Shown: one piece after another, positions 10,900 to 20,500 of the stretch
How the letters are laid out: each line of letters begins with the position of its first letter
How positions within the stretch are numbered: position 1 is the stretch's first letter
Assembly: GCA_002811675.1 (NCBI GenBank)
Contig: PDIM01000020.1
Coordinates: 59,715-103,863 of the forward strand
DNA length: 44,149 nucleotides
Source of the DNA: Ichthyosporea sp. XGB-2017a
Lineage: Eukaryota; Opisthokonta; Ichthyosporea
Reading direction: 5' to 3'
The notes under the pieces: model-generated
What the model was told of the DNA's origin: nothing
The model's database searches: none
The model's input: only the letters and a program-made list of their open reading frames with translations
Translations under genes and position numbers: made by a program

Positions 10900-12238
10900 T
10901 TATTCGGAGAAACTCCATGAAATATCGTTAATGGTGTCCATTAGCTGATTGACTGGAAAAGACAATTTGCTCCCCGTTCGAATACAAATACTATCATCTG
11001 GGTTATGCTCCACTGATATTGCATGGACCTTGGGAAAGAACTTTTGTCAATACACGTCTGCTCAAAAAATACACAGTACTTGTCCAATTGCATTTGACTT
11101 TTACTTACCGGAAACGATGGAAGCCATGACTTCTTTGCATACATGCTCCCGTGTTCAAATGAAATTTTACTCTCTTTACTATGAATAGAGCCCGATATTT
11201 CTTTTGAAATTTGAAATTTCACACCCACAGCAAGTCCAATTCCCTCAGGACCCACCGAATTAACCGTCCCATCCTACAAAACACGCACATATACAAACAT
11301 AAGCAAAAAGGCCTTAAGGCGTCTTACGACGTAACTCAGCAACTTACCATGGGGCTGGTCAACACCAGTGAAAATTTTCCATCACCCTGTTCATAGTGCC
11401 ATGATATAATGTTTTCCGCCGGAGGTAACAATCTGTCAAACACATCTACTAAGATTGGGGACACCTCCTTTTTAATAATGTCAAGAACTGTTACTCTCAA
11501 GTCCTTCAGGAGTATTTCCATTTCCTCATGCTCATGCACCTCCGTTCCGCTACTCACATCAACACCGCTATCACTTTCATACGCTGATGCCATACTTTCG
11601 CTTTTCACTATTTCCCTGACGAATTCCCCAGTTTGAAGCTCCGTTTTTCTCGCCGGAAGACCAACCTCGTCCACCCCATGTGCTAATTAAAATATCAACA
11701 TTGTACTTAGTTAATCCACTCAAAGACGTTCACACAGACAAGCCCACAAGCTTCTAAACTTGCTTATATACATACCCGATCTCAATAAATTACTGCACAC
11801 TTTTGTCATCACCCCACTCACTCTTCTTTCAGTGAGGGAAAGAAACCAGGAAGTCATCGATAGGCTTCCGAACAAAAGTATGACATTTCGAAATCCAAAG
11901 TGTGCTTCGAAAAGTGCTATATCGCCCTCATATATCCAATACAACTGAGCATAAACTGCGATGGCCAATGTACACGCTATAAAGTTTGCAAACATAGAGG
12001 GAGACCAGCTCCAATCTACAAACTTAATTTCATTGTTAAAATCAGAATCATTTTTACTTTTTTCCAACAGTAAACGCTGTGCAGCAAGACGCGCTTGTTC
12101 TCTCTCATGATCCCTTTGCATTTGCTTCGTATACTTTAGCCCTTGTTGCTCAGCATGGTGCACCTTGTGGATGCGCCTGAAGCATTCCGCCCTTGACAAG
12201 ACATGACTATCATAATTCCTTAACTGGCTCTTACTCAT
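10900..12238 (-). CDS. Unrecognised four-exon membrane protein
   Basis: I do not recognise this family. By my splicing the exons are 12238-11776, 11682-11348, 11273-11109 and 11028-10900, giving 363 residues in one continuous frame. Intron donors are GTATGT, GTAAGT and GTAAGT; introns are 93, 74 and 80 nt. Seen: a basic/Gln-rich amphipathic N-terminal helix (about 10-62), two hydrophobic segments (about 82-103 and 115-136), an acidic linker near 180-210 (SGVDVSSGTEVHEHEE), a helical block, and a beta-like C-terminal domain with alternating Gly and hydrophobic residues ending DISWSFSE. Two close membrane spans suggest a hairpin or a two-pass protein with both ends on the same side. The last exon could instead start at an upstream AG (near 11059), but that frame reads less like protein. 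Divergent from the 7TM receptor. Confidence 0.7.
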
Positions 12239-12814
12239 CCTTGTGTCCCTGATTCCTTCACCAAATTCAAGTCCCTTGTGCTATCTCCATCCAATATACC
12301 CCCTCCCCTTGTAGTCCTATGCTATAGTCTATACACACACACACCGGGACAGCCAGGCAGGGATTCCAGTCTGGTTTGTTGATCTACCCACAGCTATGCA
12401 TGTACAGGTACAGGTAGACTGGACTGGGTTATTAATTATTATGATATCCATAGTGACGAGGAGAAGGAGGAGCTGGACGGGGAGGAGGAGGGGCTGGAGG
12501 AGGAAGGATAATAGGGGGTGTACACCAGGGACTAGGTGGGGGGTGATCAGGCATTGTTTGGTATTGGGTAGCTGGGACTTGGGAGGTGTCAGTCAGGGGC
12601 CTCGTCACTTGGGCCCCATAAATAATAATAGCTATGAGGTAGTAGTAGACAGTAACATTCCTGTGGCTCTTCTGTGGGGACGTTGGCGGACTGGTAACGT
12701 GGCGATTAGCTCTAGTGAGGTGGAAGGGCAGAGATAGAGATAGAAACAGAGATAGAGATAGAAACAGAGATAGAAAGATTTTGTGTGTTTGAAAGAGAGA
12801 GTGTGTGATTGCTA
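12239..12814. promoter_or_regulatory. Shared divergent upstream region (membrane protein / receptor)
   Basis: A 576-nt gap between diverging starts. It holds a CA run near 12340, purine/G-rich stretches (12458-12545) and a tandem 18-nt GA-rich repeat at 12730-12777 directly before the receptor ATG. No protein-like frame. Confidence 0.55.
12730..12777 (+). repeat. 18-nt tandem repeat, about 2.6 copies
   Basis: Unit agagatagagatagaaac occurs at 12730-12747 and 12748-12765, then a partial third copy to 12777. It sits 38 nt before the receptor start codon, so is likely in the 5' leader. Confidence 0.85.
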
Positions 12815-14135
12815 ATGTCACAGGTAAACGAGGAGATCCCAGAGACCGTCAAAAGGGCAATCTCTGCGGGATTGACAGAGTTGACAAACGAGCATATGCA
12901 TGTTATAGCCTCTCTGTTCATTGCATTTTCTTTATTGAGTACCCTGTCGTCCCTTTGTGTAGTGCTGGCATTTATAAGATTGGGACAGGCTTGGCGGTAT
13001 GCATCTGTGTTTTCACAAAGTTTTCTTGATTTTGTTTCCTCTCTAGCCATACTTGTTGGGGCAGTGTTGTACAGTATAGATTCAGTGGGGAGTGATACGG
13101 GCACTTCTGAAATACCTCCAGGGGTATGCAAACTAATTGGATGCATTACCCTGGTGGCCCTTTCCGCATCTTTTCTTACCTCTCTTGTCTATGCACTTGA
13201 GCTGCATTATACAGTCATTACAGGGAAGGGACAGCATAAATCCACATGGGTCAAGTGTGTGATTCTCCTTTCTATTATAGTCCCTTCTGCTGTTACATGT
13301 ATATTTTATTCTTGGGGAGGGTTTGATATATCACCATGGAGCGGCACGGAAGAAGGGAGCTTATGCACATGGTGCCTCCCTTTGCTGCAAGTGGTTGTTG
13401 CGAACGTCAATTGGTTTGGGCCCGGTGTCTATTTTGTTATAACAATCATGTTTGTGATGGTTGCGAATTGCATTGTTTATTGGCGAACGTGCAGCGTGTT
13501 TTCGTTTAGACTACATCGCGTTTTCGGAGTGTACACTGATAGGGAAAGGAGCCTGGAAAAGAGACTCAAGATGAAGGTTAGTGGGTATTGGGCTTCTTCG
13601 ATCATGTGCTGGGGATTGTTCATAAGCGCATTTTTTCTGTCAACTGCTGGCACTCATCTTCACAAGACAAACTGGGTGGTGTTCTTGGGATTTTTGGTAA
13701 GTTATTTTCCTCTTCTTCTTCTTTTTTTTTGTGTTGATAGGTAGAGATTGCTAATTTGTAATTGTGTATCGCGGTCCTTAACGAGTATAGAGTGCACTTA
13801 GTTCCCTTCATGGTTTTGTAAACAGTTTTGTTCATGGTTGGAGATCAAGGAAATTAGAGCCTGTTGTTTATCGGGTGAAACACTTCGTGAAATACTCTTT
13901 GTGTGGTCTTTGCAGTGGCCGGGAGTCACTGCATCGGGCAACAGGAATAGCACCGCGACAGATAATTGGGGCGCCAAGACGGGCGGATAGAATGAGTAGT
14001 GCATCGCTTTTGGCATCGGCTACAGCCCCTCACGCGAGCACTTCGAGACATTCTGTTGGGGGCGGAAGCCCAAATTCGTACGACTCGCTGCTAAATTCAG
14101 ACAGTCGGAAAGAATATGGAACTGGGGGGTCTTAA
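12815..14135 (+). CDS. Class E/cAMP-receptor-like 7TM receptor, two exons
   Basis: 408-residue protein after splicing 12815-13696 to 13791-14135. The first exon encodes six hydrophobic spans (about 30-54, 62-87, 105-130, 144-167, 193-223, 257-282) and the start of the seventh; without splicing it stops soon after the donor GTAAGT at 13697. The 94-nt intron ends in a pyrimidine-rich stretch, cttaac and TAG. The second exon completes TM7 as SSLHGFVNSFVHGW, close to the PLQGFLNxxVYGW motif of cAMP-receptor/class E 7TM proteins. Cys105 and extracellular CTWC (184-187) could pair. The tail is Ser/Thr-rich with a Cys cluster (SLCGLCSG) that may be palmitoylated. The start is the ATG at 12815. Ligand unknown; presumably signals through heterotrimeric G proteins. 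Confidence 0.85.
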
Positions 14136-14172
14136 GGTTGTATAGAGTGCCAAATGTTTAGTTAAGTTAAAA

Positions 14173-14188
14173 TTTATTTACAAATAAA
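14173..14188. terminator. Back-to-back poly(A) signals
   Basis: AATAAA on the plus strand at 14183-14188 serves the receptor (stop 14135). tttatt at 14173-14178 is AATAAA on the minus strand for the RCCD1-like gene (stop 14215). Cleavage 10-30 nt downstream of each would make the two mRNAs overlap. Confidence 0.6.
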
Positions 14189-14214
14189 GAAAAGAGCATG
14201 TTGCTTGATTAATG

Positions 14215-15588
14215 TTATGAAGGTAAATAACTTATCAATGTATTCCATCCCGAGCAGCTAAGAAGCCAGTTAGTGCCAGTAGCACTAAACAAATGCTTCA
14301 GTGATAAATGGCATTTTAATACTTCTTGCTCATACGCAAAAACATTCTTAGCTGCTTCAAGATTCAGTTCATTCAAATTCAGCTGACCAAATTCATTTGA
14401 ACCACATCCATACACTTCGCCTTTAGAAGAAATAACTATGGTGTGTCTTGTGCCGCATTGAACGTTGGAAAAATTCATCAATTCTGTTTCCCCACCTGCA
14501 CTTCTCTCGAGATGTTCCGTTGCTATAAGTTCTGGGGAAAGAGTAGATGTCGTCGATGTATTTCCAAGTTGGCCCCATTTATTCCACCCCCAAGTAAAGA
14601 CATCTCCACTTTCACTCAAAGCGGCGCAATGAAATGCCCCACAAGACACTTGTATCATTTTCATGCCTCCCAAACCCTCGATAACATGTTCCACAACCGG
14701 AGAAAGGATAAAAGCAGATAACTCGGAAGCGTGCGACAAATCGTCTACACTAGTCTGGCCACTGCCTCTTTGCCCATACCTATTTACCGACAGTAAAATG
14801 AGTCTTCTATCGCAGATACACACATAAAGTGAGTTCACTTTCACTTACCTGTTGTCTCCAAAGCTTAAACATCTTCCATCACTCAACAATGCTAAACAAT
14901 GGTTTTTACTACATGAAATTTGCGATACTGGAGCTCCATGAAAGCAAGGGCCAAAGACGCGCATCAAAAACTCGCTGGGCTTTCGCGATGCAAATGATTT
15001 CCCGTTCAATTCTTCTGGCGGGGGATATGTTTTGGTGCACATATGAGCTACGTACATTTTTCCTGACGACAGATGAATGCACACCAACTCATCTCTATAT
15101 ATATGCACATTTATCTTTTTAGAGCTCGCAGAATTCACTGTCTGCACTGCCATAACTTGAGAAAGTGGAATTTCGAAATCAATCCGTTTTGAGTCTTGCC
15201 GAGCAATAACCGTCAAATATAACATGCTCTGACAAAGAGGGTTTTTCACTGATGCAACACACACAACAAAAGAAGATGAAATATCCAAATCCTCAATCAC
15301 AACTTTCCTTTCCACACAGTCGTGATCAGTCAGGAACAAACTCTTCTCTTCCTCAGCAGAATCCCCACATTCCTCCATGTACTTTCTCACAAGATGCGAA
15401 CACTCACACGCCACCTCCACAACAGCATCACTTAAAGGGTTATAGCCGCTAAACAGGCAGGCCCCTTCGCAACCAAAGAGACAACTCCAATTTGCCCCAC
15501 TACGGATCCCCCTCGCCCTCACCTTCCCATTGGTGTGGTTGAGATTCCTCTGGGCGAATAAGTTACTCCCTGCAGTCTTAGTCTCCAT
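14215..15588 (-). CDS. RCCD1: RCCD1-like RCC1-repeat protein, two exons
   Basis: 434-residue protein after splicing 15588-14849 to 14779-14215 (69-nt intron, GTAAGT..TAG, phase 2). The joint restores SFGDNRYGQRGSG, an RCC1 blade. Further RCC1 repeats: ISCSKNHCLALLSDG, VSCGAFHCAALSESG with FTWGWNKWGQLG, and VQCGTRHTIVISSKG with YGCGSNEFGQL. The repeats lie in the C-terminal half, and the N-terminal half is a divergent propeller portion (GANWSCLFGCEGACLFSG), the arrangement of RCCD1. Human RCCD1 binds KDM8 and affects heterochromatin and mitosis; that role is family knowledge only. The start chosen is the ATG at 15588 (METKTAGS); the frame extends upstream only through a CA-repeat. Divergent from the 551-residue gene by 256 nt. 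Confidence 0.75.
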
Positions 15589-15844
15589 CTCCAGGGTGTG
15601 GATAGGATAGATCACACACACACACACAGATCCCTCCCCCGGGAAGGAACACCTCCCCTGGAGGAGTTTATGATAATGGCGGGAAATATGCGATCCAGCC
15701 TGAAGGGAGGAGGAGGATGTTTTCTTTGTCTTTGTTTTTTTATCCTTTTTCTTTGTGTTTTGTTTTGTTTTTTTTTTCTTTGACTTGTTTGGGTGCCTCG
15801 TCTTGATTTTGATGTCAAGTCTTTAAATTGGGGATCAGGATCTG
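15589..15844. promoter_or_regulatory. Compact bidirectional upstream region
   Basis: Only 256 nt separate the diverging start codons of the RCCD1-like gene and the unrecognised 551-residue gene. Contains a (CA)n run at about 15613-15627 and T-tracts at 15737-15780. Confidence 0.6.
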
Positions 15845-17500
15845 ATGGATTGTGAGTCCGTTAAGGTTTTTTTTGAGGAGCATTTGGTGGAGTTTGAATG
15901 CCTTGGGGAATGCCAAAGGAAGAGTTTGGAAGAGTGTGTACGATGTCTGGTGAAAGTGAATGCCGAAGTTTTGATTGATTGCTATAACTTGTTTGGCGAT
16001 GGTAATGAGGAACCCTTGCAAAGTGTAGACTATGTGGATCGCAGCAAGAAGTGCGACGAGCTTCTTGAAAAGCATAGTATTGTAGAAAATGAATGCATTG
16101 CTGTGATTCGTTACATTGCATCTTGCGGAGTAACTCAGCAGTGCGCCCAAGCTCAAGAACAATGGAATGCGCTTTTTGAATATGCTGTGTACCCATTTGC
16201 AAATGTGATTGAATCTATTCTTGAAGACGATAATTGTGGATCGTTTCTAGCTTATGGTGTCCTTGTTCACTATAGTTTCCAGGAAATGCTCGATATTCTT
16301 GCTATTTTCCCCTCAGATTTTCTAGATGCTATTCTGAATAGCTTCACTCCGCGAATGCGGAGGTTTGTAGCACTAAGCTGGGTCTTTCGGACTGACACAG
16401 TTTCGTTGGACGTTCTTGGTCATGCTTTTCAGAAGAACATGTCGGGGCAACATGAAATTCATGAAGACTTGGTAAAAAACACGCTCATGGTAGTTCAGAT
16501 ATTTGGAACTTTCAATTATTCTGAAACTACTTTGTTTTCTATCTCTGGACTCGTTACTTCTCGAGTATCCGAGCTGTGTAATATATGCAGTTCAAGAATC
16601 TTTGTAACTTTCCTATTCTTTGCACTTGATAAGGCTGATAGATCCTTCAAGAAACAGAGATGGCAGAAAATGGGGCTAGAAAATGTTGAACATATTTGTA
16701 TCGAATATTTGACGAATAGTACATTCCACTGGGATGCTCAATATTTCTATCTTTCTTGGCAGTATTTCAGCAAAAGAAGTAAGAGGACAATAATCAAAAT
16801 GATTGAATTTTGGATTGAGTACCCCAATCTTTCTTTGTTAGAAAAATTCAAGATACCCTCTTTGATTCTGGAGCTTGTACGCTCGAAAACTTCGATACCA
16901 CTAAGGAAAAAAGTACTTGAGTTTTTGGATAAAGTAACGAAAGGAGTTACTGAAGAACGAATATCTGCACACAAAATGGAATTTGATTGGGCTGCTGAGT
17001 GGAATGAGACGCTCCTACGTATAGTACAAGAGTTGCTTCCCGTTTCCGAAAAAAATGACATCGTATTCAACGTTGTAGGTCGAATTGTTTCATGGCAAGC
17101 CCCGAACGCAAAGACCGGATTGGGTATGTGTGCAGGCCTGTCTTCAATTTGCAAACTTTTGACCAATGGGCCGGCAGACGCTTTGCGCGCGGAATATTTC
17201 GAGGGTCAGAAAAGAATATTAATCGATTCTCTAAATAATTACTTGTGTCATCCCGTTAACAATGAGACTGATATATGCTTTCGATTTCTTGAGTGTTTTT
17301 TATCACTTATCGCAAATAGCGATGGTTTACAAGAAATAGTAACTTTTCAATTTAAAATGGAGCTGAGGCCAAGATTGACTTTATTTGACTTTGTGAGATG
17401 TTTGACAATACATAAATTTCCCATGGGCGCCCGGCGCTATGGGAAGCTCTCGGTCATCGCACTTTTGAGTGGCATCTTTTGTGACGAGCTGAAAGGATAA
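15845..17500 (+). CDS. Unrecognised alpha-helical protein, 551 residues
   Basis: Single-exon protein I cannot assign. It has no signal peptide, membrane span or low-complexity tract. It is almost wholly predicted helix, rich in Leu, Ile, Phe and Cys, with alternating amphipathic helices of the kind seen in HEAT/ARM-like solenoids, for example the blocks AVYPFANVIESILEDDNCGS, KNTLMVVQIFG and LRKKVLEFLDKVTKG. A conserved-looking segment near residues 405-435 (NVVGRIVSWQAPNAKTGLG) interrupts the helices. Start is the ATG at 15845; the stop at 17498-17500 lies only 9 nt from the opposing stop of the ANKRD26-like gene. A cytosolic or nuclear scaffold subunit is a guess from fold only. Confidence 0.75.
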   Translation: MDCESVKVFFEEHLVEFECLGECQRKSLEECVRCLVKVNAEVLIDCYNLFGDGNEEPLQSVDYVDRSKKCDELLEKHSIVENECIAVIRYIASCGVTQQCAQAQEQWNALFEYAVYPFANVIESILEDDNCGSFLAYGVLVHYSFQEMLDILAIFPSDFLDAILNSFTPRMRRFVALSWVFRTDTVSLDVLGHAFQKNMSGQHEIHEDLVKNTLMVVQIFGTFNYSETTLFSISGLVTSRVSELCNICSSRIFVTFLFFALDKADRSFKKQRWQKMGLENVEHICIEYLTNSTFHWDAQYFYLSWQYFSKRSKRTIIKMIEFWIEYPNLSLLEKFKIPSLILELVRSKTSIPLRKKVLEFLDKVTKGVTEERISAHKMEFDWAAEWNETLLRIVQELLPVSEKNDIVFNVVGRIVSWQAPNAKTGLGMCAGLSSICKLLTNGPADALRAEYFEGQKRILIDSLNNYLCHPVNNETDICFRFLECFLSLIANSDGLQEIVTFQFKMELRPRLTLFDFVRCLTIHKFPMGARRYGKLSVIALLSGIFCDELKG

Positions 17501-17509
17501 TGTGCCACT

Positions 17510-20500
17510 TTACATGTAGGTTTTTCTGATAGAGTTTAAGTATTGGTCATTGCTATGCTGCCTATGTGGGGCGCTAATTAAACTTGCGGATGAACCAAAT
17601 GCATGAGTGGGGCCAGCGGAAGACGGTCTAGCTAGATAAGATTGGCTTCCAAAAATTGAAGATCCCGGTGGCTGAATTCGGGAAAAAAATAGAGGTCCAT
17701 TTGAAGGGTCTCTGAAACTTTGGTCATTGGCGCTGTGCAAATCGTATGCCATTGATTCAAGTCTACCATTCAACGCCCGATTATTGTCTAGAAGATCAAA
17801 TACTTTCTTCTTTTCGTCATCAAGTGCAGCGATAAGTTTCTCGGCCTTCTGTATGGATTTCGAAAGCTTGTGCTCAAGCTTTTTCCTCATTTTCATTTCT
17901 TCGTGCCACATTGTTCGCAGCTTGATGAGCTCTGCTTGCAAGGGCTTCTTATTTGCTTGTTCAAACGTTAGCTCTCTTTGAGTTGCCTCCAACTGAATCT
18001 TAACGGTGCGCAGGGTGGCATCGAATTCGGTCCTCATTCTATGCTCATTTTCATCGCGTATCCTCGAAAGATTTTCGCGAGCTCTTTGTTGCTCTTCAAG
18101 CTGTTCATTGAGTTCTCGCAAGCGACTATTCACATCTTCCTTCATCTTGCCTTCAAATTCACTCTTGAACTTTTTGATTTCGCTCTTGCACTTCTCTTCA
18201 TACCTCTGCTTGATATTTCTGAGTTCTTCTTCTGTTGCAAATGTAATTGAAGCATTCCCGTAAGCTGGAATCGAAACAGAGCCTCCCGTATTGCGCGCTG
18301 CATTTAATAAAGAGTATTGAGTTTTTAGTGAATTTATCTCTCTCGTGAGATCATTCGCCAATGATTCCATTTTAGCCCTTGATTTTACTTCTCTCTTAAG
18401 CTGAGATTTAAGATTTTCATTTTCTCTTTTCAAAACAGAAATGTTAACCTCAAGGGTTGCCTTATCTTCCATATACTCCGCTTGAAGGCTTGAAATCGTA
18501 TCTTTTACTTCACAGGCTGATTTTTCGTTTTGACTCTGTCTGTTGCTTATTTCACCTTTGGCAAACTTCAGTAATGCGTTTTTCTCGTCCATTTCTTCCT
18601 CGATATCTTGCAACTTTTGCGCCAATAGTTCCATTTCCATTTGCATCATTTCAACTTTTGTTTCTGCCTTTTGGCATTTAGCTTTCTCGGACTCTATTCT
18701 CTGCTTGGCTTTCATCAATAGTTTTTCAAGTTGCATAAGCTTGGCTCCGACTTTGGAGCGAGAATTTACTTCCATTTCCCATAGACGATTACTTTCTTTG
18801 GCATCATTTTCGAATGCTTCCTTGGCCATGGTTGTTTGAGAGAGGCATTCAGTGAGGCTCTTAATCTCCGCTTTAAGCTGCGCTTCAGATGCCGTTGTGC
18901 TTGTTGACTGGTTTCTGACCTCAGTCATTAACTGCTCTTTATCCTCAATTCGCTTTTCAAGAGACCGTTTCTCGTTTTCTTCTTGAATCAGTTTTTGTCT
19001 CAATTCTAGCTCTTTTTCTTTTAGATTGGCAAAATTTTGCTCCACCAAAAGTTTTGCGGATTGAAGTTCAGCATTGCGTTTTTCTTCCACTTCCCATTTT
19101 CCACGCAAACTTGCATGTTCTTTTGAAAGTTCATTGAACTGAACGTTTGATTTTTCTTTCTCTGACTTGATTGATTCATACATTAACTTGGTAGAAGATA
19201 ACTCTTCTTGAACGCCTTTAAGCGAAGCCTGGAGTTGCTCTTTTTCTCTATTCCACATTTCCCTTTCATTTTTGAATTCATCTTTCAACAGCTTGATGAT
19301 ATCTTCCATATCTTTAGAGGGTACCATCGTCTCTTGTTTTTCTGAATACTTTTCTATAGACGTTTGCAGCTCCTCTCTTTCTTTTTGAGTCTGTTCTGAA
19401 TACTGTGTGTAGTTTGCCTCTAAATGCTTCACTTTCTCCTCCCACGTAAACTGCTCCAATTTAAGCCTATCCAGATTCATTGTCATTTCTGTATTCTTCT
19501 TTTGAAGTTCTTTAACAGCCTCAGTTTCCCTTTCCCATTTGGCTTCATACTTTTTCTTTTCCTCTTTAGCATATTCCAGTTCTTGTTCGAGCTTCTCAAT
19601 TTTAGAATTCAACAAAATTCTCTCTTTGTCCATAGTAGCTTCTTTATCTTTGACTGCATTTTCTACGGATTTTATCTCTTTCAACAATTTGTCATTTTCT
19701 CTTTGAAAAACGCCTAGCTCCTCAACCTTTGCAACAGTTTTGCCGGTTTCATTTGATGCCAATATTCGGAGCTCACTTACCTCTGATTTTGATTTAGCTA
19801 GCTCGGCCTCAATACCATCCAAAGCGGTTTTATGCTCGTCATTTTTTTCCTTTAGCTCCACTCCAAGTTCATCTATTTGATCCTTTTTACTCTCTAATTC
19901 AGCTTCAAGAGTTGCAAGTTCTGATTTAAGCGACAATATCTCTTTAGAGCTTTCCTCCTTTTCTTTCAAATAATTATTAGACTGAGACTCAAGTTCACTT
20001 TTCATAGATATGAGCTCCTGCTGCAATAGTTTAAGATCTTTGAGCTCATTTTCAGAATTTGCACTACTTCTAGAAATTTCTGAATTGACAGCTTCCTCTG
20101 TACTTGCATGCTGCTTGGAAATTGACTCTTTAATGAACTCTTTCGTCTCCCTCTCTTGTTTTAATTCATCTTTAAGATCCGATATTGTCTGATCTTGTTC
20201 CTCAACTACTTTAGTAATATCTTCAACTTCAAGTTCCAGCTGCTTTTTTATCATTTCAGCAGCTTCCCTCGCGTCAACCTCAGATGCCACTTTAGCTTTT
20301 AAAGTGGTAATCAATTCATCAAATTCTTGAACTTTATCTTCTAGTGCGTTGATCCGTCCCTCTTGACTATCCAATTCTTTGTTTAACGAATGATTTTTCT
20401 CTTCTAAATCCATTTTAGAATATTCGAGAGCGCTGACAGATGCCTCGAGGCTTTGACAAGACTTTTCTAAAGCTTTCTTTTCAGCCTCAAGTTTCCGGTA

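Noticed and set aside
10577-10918. Minus-strand open frame of 113 codons overlapping the membrane-protein terminus
   Set aside because: Low protein-likeness, partly overlaps the better-supported last exon in another frame, and has no recognisable content.
10941-11102. Continuation of exon 3 of the membrane protein through its own frame (ending CLFQSIS)
   Set aside because: A strong GTAAGT donor at 11108 and the alternative exon from 11028 give a more protein-like ending; kept only as an alternative.
12432-12821. Pro/Ser-rich and Leu/Ser-rich open frames upstream of the receptor
   Set aside because: Products of purine-rich simple sequence and GA repeats in the opposite frame; no protein-like composition.
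13741-13935. Other acceptors for the receptor intron (13740 and 13915)
   Set aside because: The first hits a stop within seven codons; the second yields a polar tail and leaves TM7 unfinished. The 13790 acceptor alone restores the class E TM7 motif.
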